Part shown: positions 34,901 through 49,049 of the stretch, piece after piece | Position numbering within the stretch: position 1 is the stretch's first letter | Layout of the letters: every line of letters begins with the position of its first letter | Assembly: GCF_048564905.1 (NCBI RefSeq) | Contig: NW_027328871.1 | Span: 1,302,001 to 1,366,000, forward strand | Length of the DNA stretch: 64,000 bases | Source of the DNA: Vicugna pacos | Taxonomy: Eukaryota; Chordata; Mammalia; Artiodactyla; Camelidae | Direction: 5' to 3' | The notes under the pieces: model-generated | Databases searched by the model: none | Seen by the model: the letters and a program-made list of their open reading frames with translations, nothing else | Told to the model about the DNA's origin: nothing | Program-made: the position numbers and the translations under genes

Positions 34901-37900
34901 TTTCTTTCGTCTCAAGGTACTTTTTCATTTCAGCTTTTATTTCTTCATTGCCCCATAAGTTTTTGAATAACATATTATTTAATCCCCATGATTTCTTTGG
35001 TTCTCCTTTGTTTCTCTATTGTTGATTTCTAGCTTCATGGCATTGTGGTCAGTAAAGATGCTTTAGGTAATTTCTATCTTCTTAAAATTGCTGATTTTCT
35101 TTTGTGCCAAAGTACATCATGAATCCTGGAAAATATTCCACGTGCACTTGAAAAGAATGTATATCCTATTTTGGGGGGGTTGCAATGTTCTGAAAATATC
35201 CACCAAGTGTAAAATTTCTTTTGCATTATTTAATTTTATTGTTGACAAATTTATTCCCTGTCTCAATGGTCTGTCCGTTGATGTTAATGCAATGTTGAAA
35301 TCTTCAATTGGGACTCCCCCTTTATATCTGTTAGTTATTATTTTATGTACTTAGGTGCTCCTGTATTTGATGCATATGTATTAACGAGTGTGCTATCCTC
35401 ATATTGTATCACTCCTTAAATCATTTTAAAATGTCCTTCTTTATTTTCTTTATGGCCTTTGTTTTAAAGACTATTTTGTCTGAAATCAGTAATGCAACAA
35501 CTGTTTTTTGGTTTTTCCAATTGTATGGAATACCCTTTTCCATCCTTTCACTATCAATCTATATGTGTCCTCTCTGAAGTGGGACACTTGTATTCAGCAT
35601 ATTGAATGTTCTTGCTTTATTATCCAGCCTGCCACTCTATGACTTTCGACTGGAGCATTTAGTCCATTAACATTTACAATAATTGATGATAGGCTTGTGT
35701 TTATTGCCAAATTTACCTTATTTTTGCAGTTGATTTGGTGTTTCCTCTTTGTTCGTTTCATCTTCCTTTTTTGGTTCGGTCATTTTCCTTTGTATTATCA
35801 TGAATTTTATTTAGTTTTAATGACTCTGTGATAAGTTTTTGTCTTCTTGTTACCCTTATATATAAGTCCATTAGACCTTTACTATAAGTGCTTTTATTAA
35901 ACGGATAGTTAGATGATCTCAAACCCATCCTACCGAAAACAAAAAATTTTAAAATGAAAGACCAAAAAAAAAGAAATTCTCTATTTTCTTGCCTCCATCT
36001 CCACTCTGAATGATTTGTATGTCTTCTTTTAAAATTTTGTGTTTATTTTATTTGTAATTCATGAATTATCACCTTTCTAGCTGTGAGTTTCACATTTCTG
36101 TAGCATCTTGCAGCTTTTCTTTTTAGAGAAGACCTTTCAATAATTCTTTTAGCATGGGTCTAGTGTTGATTACTCTTGAAGCTTTTTCTTGTCTGTGAAA
36201 TCCTTTATTTCTACTTCTACCAAAAAGAACAACTTTACTCGTCAATGTATCCTACAGTATATAATTTTTCTCATTCAGGACTTTGAATATATCTTTTCAC
36301 TCCCTTCTGGGCTGTAGTATTTTGCAGAGAAATCAGCTGTAAGGCTTATGGGGATTCCCTTGTAACTCACACTTTACTATTCTCTTGCTGTCTTTAGGAT
36401 CATTTTTTATCCTTGATTCTGGCCATCTTAATTATATGTCTTGGTGTGGGTGTATTTGTTTTCTTCCTGTTTGGCACACGGTGAGCTTCCTGTACTTGAA
36501 TATCTGATTCCTACTTTAAGTTTCGGAAGTTCTCAGTCATGATTTCTACAAAAACTTTTGCAATTCCCTTTAATCATTGTTCCCCTTCTGGGACTTCTAT
36601 CATGCCAAGATTGGCATGCTTTGTATTATTCCATAGGTCCCTTAGGCTTTTTTCATTTGTTTCTCATTGTTTCTCTTGTAGGTCTTCTGATTGGGTGCTA
36701 TCTATTGTCCTGTCTTCTCAGTCACTAATTCATTTTTCTGCATTATCTAGTCAGATTTGCTACACTTTAAATCATTCTTCATCTCAGTCAACGGGTTTAC
36801 CTGTTCTACTCGTCTCTTCTTTATAGCTTCCATTTAATTTTTGACATATTTTGTATCTCTAAACACTATCTCTTTTATTTCCATCAGTACTTAGATCACT
36901 CCATTTTTGAAATCTTGAATTATTTGGCTATCAATGTCTATTTCACTGATCGTACTTTCAGGGGATTTCTTCTGTTCTTTAATTGGGAATTGTTTCTCTT
37001 CTCCTTTGTCTTACTCCTTCCTCTCTGGCACTGTGGATTTTGGAGTATCAGTTATCTACTGTGGTATTAAAGGAGTTTAATCTACCTAATGCCTATGTAG
37101 CTATACATCTTAGAAAAGACAAAAAAGAGAGAGAGATAAAGAATTTTAAAGAAGGGAGAAATAAAGATTTGAAGACATTGTATAATGAATAATACAAAAT
37201 GGATTTGAAGCAGAGTTTTGAAAAATAATAATAATAAAAATATTTTTAAAAGTTTCAAAGGGATTAAAATGGGGGTAATTATAATTGCCTAAGAAGTAAA
37301 AATTAAGAGGGTAATAGAAAATGGAACTGGTAAAAACTGATTAATACAAGGGGGTGGTCAGTGTCCTCCTGGAGACTGTGAACTTTTAATGTGAAGTCTT
37401 TCTTTTTTCATCCTGATTTGGAAGCTCAGTTTGTTGTTTCCAGGGACCCTCCTTTGGAGCCCTCATCTGTGCTGCTCCCAGGGCATGTCAGTAAGCAGAT
37501 CGCTCCTACACCCATCACTGGGGCTGATGAAGTTCTCCTTACTCTGGGCTGGCTTGTAAATGCCCTGCCCGATGCTGCAGTCAGATGTTGCAGACTGTCT
37601 AGGCAGGATTGGGCATCATGCCCTCTCCAGCACCATGGTCAGGGGCTGTATTCCTGCCCAAAATTTGAGGGGCCAACCTCTACCTATGGTTGCCGATCAC
37701 TCTGCTTCTCTGTTCCACTGTGTACTCTGCCTAGGGTTTGCACAACAGAAGTGGATTCAGGGAAGACTGAGGAACATCCCTGCCCCTGGTCTGGGCCAAA
37801 AACCAGCTCCATGTTTCTTTTGTCCGACAAGTTCTCTGAGGAACCGGACAGAAGTATTCAATATGCCTCTGGCTGTAGACAAGTCTCGGACTGGTCCTTG

Positions 37901-38619
37901 AGGCTGCTAATTCCTTAGGTGTAGATGCAGGTTTTGTCCCCGCTGCCACATGGGTTTAAACCACCAGAGGGTATGATGGCTGTGTCTGAGCCCCAGCTCT
38001 CTTCACCTAGAAACTTTTTTGAAAATTCAGAGATGGGGAATGCACCCTTCCACCCATAGGGCACATCTGCTCTGTTGTTTTATGGAGGGCCCATGTTGTT
38101 CTGCCCTGTGCACCCACAGCCATGACACAAAGACAACTTCATTTCCCTGGGCCAACGCAGTGTAGCCATCCCCATCTACCACCCGGGTCGGGCAGCATGG
38201 CCCTGCCCCCAGCTTCTGGGCTGCATTTTCTGCTGAGTGTCACAGGGATCCTCTGTGCCTGTTTAACTTAGTTCTGCTAGTCAACTTATACTACATACAT
38301 GTCCAAGACTTGGAGTCTCCCCCACCATTCTGCCAATCTCTCAGTTGGAGAGGAGAGACACAGGGAATGAGCACCAGTCCTTCTTTGCTGCTCCCTCCCT
38401 GTCTGACCTGTCCCAATCTGTTTTGCCTTTTCTTCTTTCTTTCTTACTTTTCTCCTACCGGATTTTTCACATCTTTATCTATTGAAGAGGAAAATGTTCT
38501 GTCAGAGTTCTGCAGGTTCTCTGGTTAGCTGAGTGGGATTGTGGATGTGAGTCTTGGTGCATTTGTGGGAAAGGGTGAGCTACGAGCATCTCTCTACTCC
38601 ACCATCTTTATCTCCCCCC
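31986..38619 (-). mobile_element. Near-full-length L1, 6.6 kb, minus strand
   Basis: Complete in outline: a T-rich block at 31,986-32,045 (poly-A tail on the minus strand), 3' UTR and ORF2 end (32,100-32,900), reverse transcriptase (33,759-33,532 encodes a decayed catalytic motif, YADNKLLF where active L1 has YADD), linker (34,973-34,626, NLWDTTKAVLRGEFIAIQ), endonuclease (about 35,700-35,250), ORF1 (about 37,050-36,000) and a GC-richer 5' UTR ending at 38,619. Length fits a full mammalian L1, but every ORF carries many interruptions. It spans the copy A/copy B offset point: the part right of 34,317 pairs with 1-4,281. A matching target-site duplication was not found, so one flank may be rearranged. 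Confidence 0.92.
37320..38619 (-). promoter_or_regulatory. L1 5' UTR of the near-full-length element
   Basis: GC-richer block equivalent to 2,980-4,281 in copy A, at the 5' end of the minus-strand L1. Overlapping frames on both strands (for example 37,391-37,918 and 37,560-37,901) are by-products of its base composition. It was once the internal promoter; present activity is unknown. Confidence 0.62.
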
Positions 38620-41600
38620 AAAAAATTCTCACTTTATGGTGGAAGATATACATAGTTTGGAAATAAGTGGAAAAGATATCCCATGGAAATGAAAAGAAAA
38701 TGCAGGTTGCAATGCTCAACTCATGCAAAATACATTTTAAAAGAGGGGCCAAAATGAAAAATTTGAGAGTATATAAAGAAAAACAGATCAATATTAAAAT
38801 AGGGTATTACACTCATTAAATTGTATATGGACCCAAAAAAATAGATCCTAAGAAGTTTTAGTAGACATGAAAGAATTAATTCATTATAAAATAATAACAG
38901 AAGATGATTTTAACACCTCACTATTCTGATAGCCAGATCATCCAGAAAGAATATCTGTAGGAAACAGAGATCTTAATATCATATTAGATCATTTGAACCT
39001 AAGCTAGATATTGGACACTGCATCAGAAAATCAGAACACATAAAGTTTTCAAGTGTGCACAGGATGTTTTCTAAGGAATTAACCACAAATTATGTCATGA
39101 AATGAGCCTCAGGATCTTTAAGCAAATATAGGTTACAGCAAGTATTTTTCAATACACAAAAGTAAGAAACTGTGCATGAATTTTTGAAAGAAGAATAGGA
39201 AAAGCACAAACATGAAGTTAAAACACATTAATTAAAAAAATAAAATAAAACAAGGTCAATGATGAAATCAAAGAGGTAATAAAATCATACCTGGAGACAA
39301 ATTACACTGAAAACACAACTTCATAAAATGTATGGGATGCACCAAAGACAAATCTAAGAGGGAAGTTGAGAACAAATCAGGACTTCTACAAGGAACAAGA
39401 AAAACCTCATAGAAAGGACAAAGCATGCCACCCAAAAGAACAAGAAATAAGAACAAGCAAAACCCAAAGCAGTAGAAGGAGAAATATTTAATCATTATGT
39501 TGAAAATAAATAAAATAATATTTGAAAATCAAATTACAAATCATAAAATCAAAAGCTTTACATTTTTTTAAAAATATTAACAAACAGGTAAGCATTTAGC
39601 CAGGCTTATCAAGAAATACATAGAGTGGACCCAAATAAAATAAGAAATGAAAGAGTAGAAATAATATCTCTTATTACAGAAATACAAAAAAAGATTATGG
39701 AAGCACTATGAGCTGTTATGTGACAACAAACTGGACGACCTAAAAGAAATAGACAAATTTCTAGAAAAGTACAGCCCGCCAACACTGAATAAAGAGAAAA
39801 TTGAGAACATGAAAAGAGCCATCATTATAAGTTAAATAAAATGTATAATTTTAAAAACACCCCTTCAACAAAATGCCTGGATTCCTTCACTAAAACCCCT
39901 TTTCACAAACTATTTTAGAAAATGAAGGAGGAACGAATATTCCCAAAGTTATTCTATGAGGCCACCATTACCCTATTAACAAAACCAGTCAAAGACACTA
40001 CCAAAATAATAAATGAAAATGAAAATCCAATATCCTTGATGAATGATGATATACATTCAAAAATCCTCGAAAAACATCAACAAATGAATCCAGCAATACA
40101 TAGAAAGGATTATACACGATGATCAGTTGGATTCCTTCCAGTGTCACAAGGATGGTTCAACATACACAAGTCAATCAGCATGACACATATCTAATAAAGG
40201 AAGGACTAAATTCACAAGACCATGTCAATACACAAAGTATAAGCATTTGACAAAATTAAACATACATTCATCATCAGAATTCTCATAAATGTGAGTACAA
40301 TGAGAACATCTCTCAACATACTAAAGGCCATTTATAACAAATTATAATACTTAGGGGAAATGGTGAAAGACTTCTGGGTAAATTCGTGAACAAGACAATG
40401 ATTCCTACTCTCACCACTTCTGTTCAATAGTAATAGAAGAAAGGAAAAGGAAAAAAAAAGAAGATAAAGTAACACAAAATGGAAAGAAAAAGGCAAAATT
40501 GTCACTAGTATTGATGGCATAACAATCTACATAGACAGTCCTAAGGGCTCCACACTGACTATTATGAACAATAAATAATTTCATCAAGGGAGCAGGTTAC
40601 AAGATAAATGTAAAGAAGTCTCTTGCATTTGTACACATTAATCATGAGATACCATAAAATGGACGTTGAAAGCAATAATATTTAAAACCTCATTCCCCCG
40701 AATATCTTGGAATAAATGTAACCACATATGTGAAAGATCTAATCACTGAAAATTATAAAACACTGACAAAGAAATTAAAAGTGATTCAAAGAAATGGAAA
40801 GATGTATTGTGCTCTTGGATTGAAAGAGTTAATATTGTTAACATGGCCGTACTACACAAAGAATCCTACAGATTTAGGGCAATTCCTGTTACGAAGCTGT
40901 AGTATTTTCCACAGAACCAGAAAATAAATAACTCTAAGTCTTACATGAAACCATTAAAAATTGCCAAAATGATCTTGAGAAACAACAACAAATCTGGAGG
41001 CATAACCCTCCCAGATACCTTACTATACACGAAACCTACAGTAATAAAAAGAGTATGACATTGGCAAAGAGATATAATCAATAAAAACAGATAGAGAGGC
41101 AAGAAATATTTCCACACACTTATGAGCAATGAATCTATGATAAAAGAAGCAAGAGTACACAATGGATAAAAGACAGTCACATCAATGGATGGTGTTGGGA
41201 AAGCTGGACAACTACATGTAAAACAATGAAATGAGAGCATTTCCTGACATCATATACAAAAATAAACTCCAAGTGTATTAAGGACCTAAATGTAAGACCT
41301 GATACTATAAAACTGATAGAGGGGAATATAGGTGATACCCTATTGGATAAAATCATAGGAATATTTTCTTATATCAGTCTCCTAAGGCAAATGATACAAA
41401 AGCAAAAATAAACAAGTGGGACCTAAATAAACTTAAAAATTTATGCACAGCTTAGGACAGAATCAATGAAATAAAAAGACTGCCTGTGTAATTGGAGAAC
41501 ATATCTGCAAACAATGCAAGTGACCAGGGGTTAATAGATGTAGGTTAATAGATGTAACAAGGATTTAGGTTACATAACTCAAGGTGAAAAACAAAAATCC

Positions 41601-42363
41601 AATCAAAAACAAGAACAGAGTACCTGAGTTAATATTTTTCCAAAGAAAACATACAGATGAGTAACAGGTAAGTGATAAAATTGCTCAACATTACTAATTA
41701 TTAGGTAATTGCAAATCAAAACCAAAATGAGGTACCATTTCACACTGGTCAAATGGCTATTATCAAAATGTCTACAAATAGTAAGTGTTGCAGAAGATGT
41801 GAAGGTAAGAAATCTCTTGTATACTCTTGGTAGTAATGTAAATTGGTACAACTTCTTTTGAAAAGAGTATTCAGATTTGTTTAAACACTAAAAAGTTAAC
41901 TACCATATGACCCAGTAATACCTCTCCTAGGAAAAATTTGGGGAAAACACCCTAAATTGAGAAGAACCAATGTTCACAACAGCACTGTTTATAATATGCA
42001 AGACAGGGAAGTAATCCGAGTACACAGTAGAGTATGGACTTAAGAATATATGATGTTTCTATAAATATGCAATGGAATAAAACTCAGCCATGGAAATGTA
42101 TAACACATTGCTATTTCAGTATCCTGAGTGGACCAAGTAAAAATGTGCTTAATGGAGTAACTTAGACAAAGACAAATGTATATAATATTATTTATATGTG
42201 GAAACTAAAGAATAACAAAAATATGTGTACAAATATCTATAGCTTTCTATTGATTGATGACAGAATAATAGATAGAAGGATAATACATGATAGATAGAGA
42301 GATAGATAAATAGATACATAGATAGATATATAGATAATTAGATAGATAGATAGATAAATAGAT

Positions 42364-42413
<50 letters not shown>

Positions 42414-42742
42414 AACATGTTGTAGAGGTAAAGAGATTAGATAGACAAGACTTAAGCAGACTCAAAGATATGGGAAAATATTTCTGTTTACCAAAGTGGA
42501 AGGGAAAGAGATTTTAATGGAAGAATATTGACAGATAGAAAGTAGTATATATAAAGGAGAGAAGCTACATTGATTATCTGTATAGATCATCGAATTATAC
42601 ACAATATCTTAAAATAATTGTTTGTTACAATTATTGTAATAATTCATAATGCATATAATCTACAAAGTGATTAGAATAACTATGCTGTACATCTGAAACT
42701 ACACAATATACTACATGTACTGTACTTCAATTATAAATAAAA
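38620..42742 (+). mobile_element. L1 ORF2 and 3' end, 5'-truncated, plus strand (copy B)
   Basis: Paralogue of 4,282-8,356, again head to head with the 5' end of the minus-strand L1. Positions 39,922-40,122 hold ORF2 sequence before the RT core. Positions 40,730-40,927 hold the segment beginning [16 protein letters not shown]. The 3' part carries the GATA tract and ends near 42,742 after tgtacttcaatt. Frames are broken. Confidence 0.88.
42267..42413 (+). repeat. (GATA)n microsatellite (copy B)
   Basis: The tract includes an uninterrupted gata run of about 48 bp (near 42,364-42,412), longer than any run in copy A at 7,908-8,027. A minus-strand frame of repeated Leu-Ser-Ile-Tyr is an artefact of the tetramer. 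Confidence 0.96.
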
Positions 42743-44770
42743 CATCTCATGTATAATTTAGTCCTTTTTCCGCTCATAGAAGCTTCCTTTAATATTGTTT
42801 TAATTTATTCTTTACCTTTAATGATTACATTTCTAATTATTTCTTTTACTCTTGTGAATATGTTACCAGTTTAATTATCTATATTTATTGCCCCTGATTT
42901 CCTATTTTTCTCTCTTTAATCCATTTGGTATAATAGCATTTAAAAACATACCCAAATGAACAGATGCAAATTTCTCGTGGTCTCTCCTTAGGATTTTGGT
43001 CAATGTTTTGCCCATTTTTGCCACTTTATATTTCTTAGAAGACTTCTTTTCTGTACCTCTTATAAGGTTTCTTAGTTTTGTTTTTCTGTCACATTCAGGT
43101 TTGTTTTTCTGGTAAAGTCTTTATTTTCATTTTATATCTAAGTGATAACTGTGTAAGTATTTTTGGGTGAGTGATTTCTTATTTTAGATGATTGAAATTT
43201 AATGTTATTTACCGTGGCCTGTGTTTTCTTCTCAGAGGTCTACTGATAGCCTAATGGGGTTCCTTTGTAGATTATCATAACTATTTTTGGCTGCCTTTAA
43301 AATATTACTCTGTCATTGACTTGCCAATTTGCATATGACGTATCTTAAAGGAGGTCCCTTTGTCTTAAAGTTATTGGTGTTTTCTTGGCTCACGTACTTG
43401 TATATTAGTTCCTTACACAGGTTTGGGAGGTTATCAACTATTACTTCTTTAAATAAACCATCAGCTGCCTTCTAACTTTCTACTCCCTCCAGGATTCCAC
43501 TGTAATGTGCACTTCCTGATGAAGTCTGATGGCTACTGTAGAATTTACACACTTTTTAATATCTTGAATCTCTGCCCTCTCCTATCATTTCTAGTTTTGT
43601 ATTGGTGAGTTTGCTAATCTATCTTCCACAAAGACACTCTACCCCAATGCTTTCTGTTGCATTCTTCATCTCATTTATTAAGTTCTCATTGTCCTCCAAT
43701 AATTTTTGGTAATTTTATAGTTTCAGTCTCTTTGGTAATGTATTCCTTATCATCATTTCATTTATTCCTGAGCTCATTAAAATGCTTTCTTAGTTTTTTT
43801 TTTGTTTTGAATTTCTGTATGTCACCTATTTGGATTCTCTATTAGTTATATGGCGATGTACCATGACTTTATGTTTGTTTGCTGCATGGATGACATTATG
43901 TGTATGTGCGTGTGCTCAGGTGCATGTGCGTGTGTGTCTGTGTCTGTGTTTGTGTCTGTGTCTGTGTATCTGTGTGTGTGCGTGCCCTATAAAGTTAGTG
44001 TGATTGGTCATGATCTTCACAAATTATTGCTGTGATGACACTTAATAACAAACTGTGAATTGGAGCCCTTGCTTTTGTTTTCTGGTAGTTTGCTATATTG
44101 CACAATTTTTGGTTTTACTTACCTGAGCTACCACTGATATTTCAAAATGGCACCTTCCTGTAGATACTGTCTGGATAAAAGATGTGCTTTCATTGTCACT
44201 TCTTAGACATCTCTGGTAGTTGATGTCACTGTTCTCACTGGGACGGTGAACCCTTCCTTTTATCTGATATCCCTTGAGACTCAGTGTACACATTGAGGAA
44301 ATGTGTAAAAACAGGTGGATATTTGGAATCAGGCAAGTGCCTTTGCTATGTCCAGTGTTGCAAGGTATCTTGTCTCCACCACTGTGAATGGGGAGTAGGG
44401 ACACTGTCATGAATGTCTGAGTGTCTGAAGGATGGAATTTCTGTCTCCATTGTGTCTCCCTCCTAGTTACATGCGACCATGAGTACTGGTGCAGTTGGAG
44501 GCTGAAGCTGTGTGAACCACTGAGACCATTTCTACTGGGTTCTCTGAACTTGATGACACATACAACCTAGTCAGGGGGCCTTGGTTGCAGACACCAACTC
44601 TGCTCTTCCTTCAGTTCAGCCTCTTTTGTGTGTTTTAGTCAACTAAACATTACCTGTTCACATGCGTTCCAGGGTATTGTTTTGTGTTGTGTTTTTTTGT
44701 TGAGATGTGAACGTTTTATTGACTGTAGATGTAAGGGTAGAGACAAAAATTGTTTAAACTTATGTCACTT
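42743..44770 (-). mobile_element. Old L1 segment, ORF1 and probable 5' UTR, minus strand (copy B)
   Basis: Paralogue of 8,357-10,400 with the same ORF1 reverse-complement landmarks near 43,230-43,800, followed by a TG-rich tract and the less certain 5' UTR-like stretch. The minus-strand frame at 44,410-44,093 corresponds to that at 10,027-9,719 but differs by small indels, which argues against coding constraint. Confidence 0.63.
43896..43985 (+). repeat. TG-rich simple repeat (copy B)
   Basis: Interrupted tgtgtc/tgtgcg units equivalent to 9,511-9,602. The long pure TG run of copy A is absent here. Confidence 0.9.
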
Positions 44771-46530
44771 TTAAAGTATATACTTTTTCAATTAAAAGCT
44801 TAAATTCTACTAAGGACATTATGAAAACAGTAAACAAAGTGAATAAATCACCTCCCTTAATATCAGAGTATTACAAAATATTTTGATTTTCCTGGGATTA
44901 ATTTTTTAACGTTTTTCCCACCTACGTGCACATTTTACTATAATATATCCCTATACTCTCTTTAAAATCAATTAAATTATTAAAATATTTCTCTGTGCTG
45001 TAAATATAGCCCTGTTGTTTCTCTAATTTATTACTAGTAGCTTGCACATTTCTGTCTTCTCCATCCTTCTTCCCTGTCCCCACAGGAAACCACTTCTTGG
45101 TACACTACACATATATATATCATTCTGTTCCTGTTTTTTTTTGTGATTATTTCTCTTATATCTTTATTTTCCTCATTTAAGTGACAACATAGAGTGTTTT
45201 TCTCCGTATGACTTATTTTCCTATAAGCAACACTCTCTGGGTCCAGTCATATTGTTCCAAAAGGCAGAATTTTATTTTTTAATATGACAATGACTAATTA
45301 TTTATTATGTTATCTATATCTCACATCTACTTCAGCCAATCATCTTTTGATGGGCAGTTGAACTGTACATCTTTCCTTGGGTAATATGAATGATAATGTT
45401 AAGAACATTGTGGGTAATAAATCTTTAAGTTAATGTTTTCATTTCTTTCAGATTTATACCAAAAACTGGAATTGCTGCAACATATAATGCTTCTATTTCT
45501 AGTTTTCTGTGCACTGTCCACAATTTTATAATAGTGGATGCATCATTTTTTTTCCACCAACAGTGTACCTGGGCTCCCTCTTCTCAAACTTCTTATTAAA
45601 GTTTGTCATTTGTAGACATTTTGTTAATAGCCGTTTTGGTTGCTGTGAGATTATATTTCATTCTGGTTTTCATTTATGTTTACCAAATGGATAGGAACAT
45701 TATGTTTCTTGGTATGTGCATGAAAAATATCCACAAGTCTTATTTTGAAAATTTCCATTAACATCTTTCAACTGTTTTTAAGTTGGAGGTTTTTTTTTAA
45801 ATACTGAGTCTAATATTATATATATGTAATATGGATATTAACGTCTTGTTGGTTAAATTGTGTGAAAATTTTCCTTCTATTCTGTCTGTTATCATATCTC
45901 TTGTTGAAGGTTTCCTTTGCTCTGCAAAAGGTTTTGCACTTCACACATATACAATAAGTAGAATCCCTGTATCGCATAGTAAATCTATTTTTTCCTCAGT
46001 AAACTAAAAACTGTAATTGTTACTTTTCATTTTATTTTTTAATTTGGAGACATATCAAAAATAAACATTGCTATGATTTATCTCAAAGTCAGTTCTGCTG
46101 CTTTTCTTTGTCTGAAATTGTACAATTTCGGGCTTTACATTTAGGAAATCAATCCATTTTTATCTTATGTTGTATACTATGGAAGGAAGTGCTCTTACAC
46201 CTTCCTTTTACATGTACTGTCCTGTTTTCTCAGAACTACTTGTTGAAGAGACTGCTTTTTTTCCATTGTATGCTCTTGTATACTTCATATTAGACTAATT
46301 GACCATATGTGTGAGGGTTTATTTTAGGACTCTTAATTTTGTTCCATTTATCTATGTGTATCTTTAAGTGCCATATTTTGATGCATTTATTACTGTATCT
46401 TTGTGTTATGTTTTAAATTCAGGGAGGATAATACCCACAGCATTGCTCATTTTTAAATATAAATTTAGAAAATTTGGGTGTTTCAGATTTTTGTATAAAT
46501 TTTATTATTTTTCTCCTTGTTTTGAGAAGA
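44771..46530 (-). mobile_element. L1 3' portion, minus strand (copy B)
   Basis: Paralogue of 10,401-12,180. The plus strand carries the same reverse-complement ORF2 and 3' UTR landmarks (gttccatttatctatgtg near 46,341; gatgggcagttgaactg near 45,349). The inner TA microsatellite is nearly lost. Frames are broken. Confidence 0.75.
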
Positions 46531-48999
46531 AACTAATGGAATCTGAGTGAATAGGAATATGCTAAAAGAAAAAACCTGAGAAAAATTCTAAACTGTGGAG
46601 GATAAATCATACATTATTAACAACAACTGGATTGCTGTATAAATCAAAGAAAAAATATATGAAAAAAAGACAACAAAAACAAAATCCATGGGTTATAACA
46701 AAAGCAGTATTAATAGGGATGCTTATAGCAAAATAATCCCACTTATACAAATAAGAAACATGTCTCTCTTGAAAAATATTCTTACAAACAAAAGTTGTAG
46801 CAAAATAGTAAACAATCATTTTAGTAGAAGGAAAGACAGCTGAAAGTTCAGAACATAATTAAATAAAATAAAGATTAAAGACAGAAACATTTAATCAAAC
46901 TAAATAATGGATTTTGAAAGATAAATATTGTTGATAATCTTTAACCAGGCACATGAGCAAAAAAGATGGTACAGATTAATAAGCTCTGAAATAAATGAGA
47001 AGTTACAGCTAATATCAAAGAAATACAAAGCATCATATAATGATACAGCAAATTATATGCTAGTAAAATGGAAACCCTAGAAGAAATGGACAATTTCTAA
47101 GAAAGAACTTATCTATAGAATGGAATGAAAAGAAAATATGAACAGATTATCACTAATGAATTTGAATCAGTAATTAAACAAAATCTCCCACGAAACAAAA
47201 TTCCAGGCCTAGAAAGATTCAGAGATGATTTCTGCCAAACATTTATAGAAGAGCTATCACCTATACTTCTCAGTGTATTCCAAAAATTTCGAGAGGAAGG
47301 GAGGCTTCCTACCCCAAATTTCTGTATCACACTACTACTAAAACAGGAACAAATACCTCAAAGATTACAGGTTACATACTACCAATAAGCATAGATGAAA
47401 AAATCATCATTAAATTGTTAGCAAGTCAAACAATACATTAAGAGGATTATACAATAAGATTAAGTCCATTTTACTCCAGGGATGCCAAAGTGATTCAATA
47501 CCCGCAAATTAATCAGTATGTAACACCACACTAAAAACAGGAAGAATATAATTTATATGGTCACAACAGTAGAGCCATAAAATGTTATGACAAAATCAGT
47601 ATCTATTTATGAATAAATTTCTCCTCAAAGTGGGCATGATGAAACATACCTCAACAAATCTAAGTTCTTATATGACAAGAACTTAGCTAACATGACATTC
47701 ATTGATTAATAGCTGAAAGAATCTACAATAAGAGCAGGAAGAAGACAAGAATGCTCACTCTAACCACTTTTAATAATTATAGCATTGGAAATTCTAGCCA
47801 TACCTATTCAAAATAAAAGTAAGTAAAATATAGGTAATTAAGAAAAGGAGTAAAAGTATCTGTTTTCAGATGACAAAATTTAAACAGAAATCCTAAAAAT
47901 GGTGCCACAAAACTAGTAAGGCTTATCAATACATTTGGTAAAATTTCCGAATGTAAAATTAACATACAGAAATCTTGCATTTCTACACACTAACAAAAAG
48001 CTAACTGATACAGAAAGTGAGGGAACTGTATCATTTACAGTTGCATTACAAAAAAAAATCAACAAATATATCCAAACAAGGTGGTAAAGGACATGTACTC
48101 AGAAAACTATAAAATATTTATAACAGTAATTGAAGATAATGCAAACAGATGAAAGGACATACTGTGTTCATTGATGAGGAAAATATATTGTTTAAATGAC
48201 AGCATAAGCCAAGAAAATACACAAATTAAATTCAGTGCCTAACAAAATACCACAGGCATTTTCAGACACTTACAAGAAATAATTCTAAAATTTACATTTA
48301 AACAAAAAAAGAGTTGAAGTCACTAAAAAAAAAGAAAAGAAAGAAAACAAACAATAAACACAAAATATTTGACAAAGAACAGAGAAGATGTATCACTTTC
48401 CCTAATTTAAAACTATAATACAAAGCTACAGTAATAAAAATATTATGGTAGTGGCACAGAACAAACAGAATAATGGAACACAAATAATGCCTGAAAATGA
48501 AATCAGACAGTTATGATCATTTAGCCCATTAGAAAAAATGAATATACAGTGGGGGAAATGTTACCAACAGCACATGAAACCAATCAACATTACTAACCAT
48601 CAGAAAAATGCAAGTCCAAAACATAATGAGATTTTATGTCACTCCCATCAGAATGACTATTATCAGAAAGACAACAAATATAAGTGTTGGTGTGGATGTA
48701 AGAAAAACAACCCTGATGAACTGCTGGAGTGAATGGAAATATGTGCTGCCACTGAGGAAAGCAACATGGAGATTTATCTAAAAACAAAAAATGAAATATA
48801 ATTCTAGATTTCCATATCTGGATACTAATTCCAAGAAAATAAAAACACTAATTACTAAAGATAAATTCAACCCTCTATTCACTGTAGCATTATTCACAAT
48901 AGATAGGATATAGAAGCAAATTATTTGTTCATCAAAGATGATGGATAAAAAGATGAGTGTTTATAATATATTTACCCATCTTAACTACAGATTTATCTA

Positions 49000-49049
<50 letters not shown>

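Noticed and set aside
42247-42465. Minus-strand frame of repeated Leu-Ser-Ile-Tyr, resembling a repetitive protein
   Set aside because: It is a translated GATA microsatellite.
47125-47388. 87-codon frame with conserved-looking sequence, a possible small gene
   Set aside because: It is a surviving piece of L1 ORF2 just before the reverse-transcriptase core; frames on both sides are broken.
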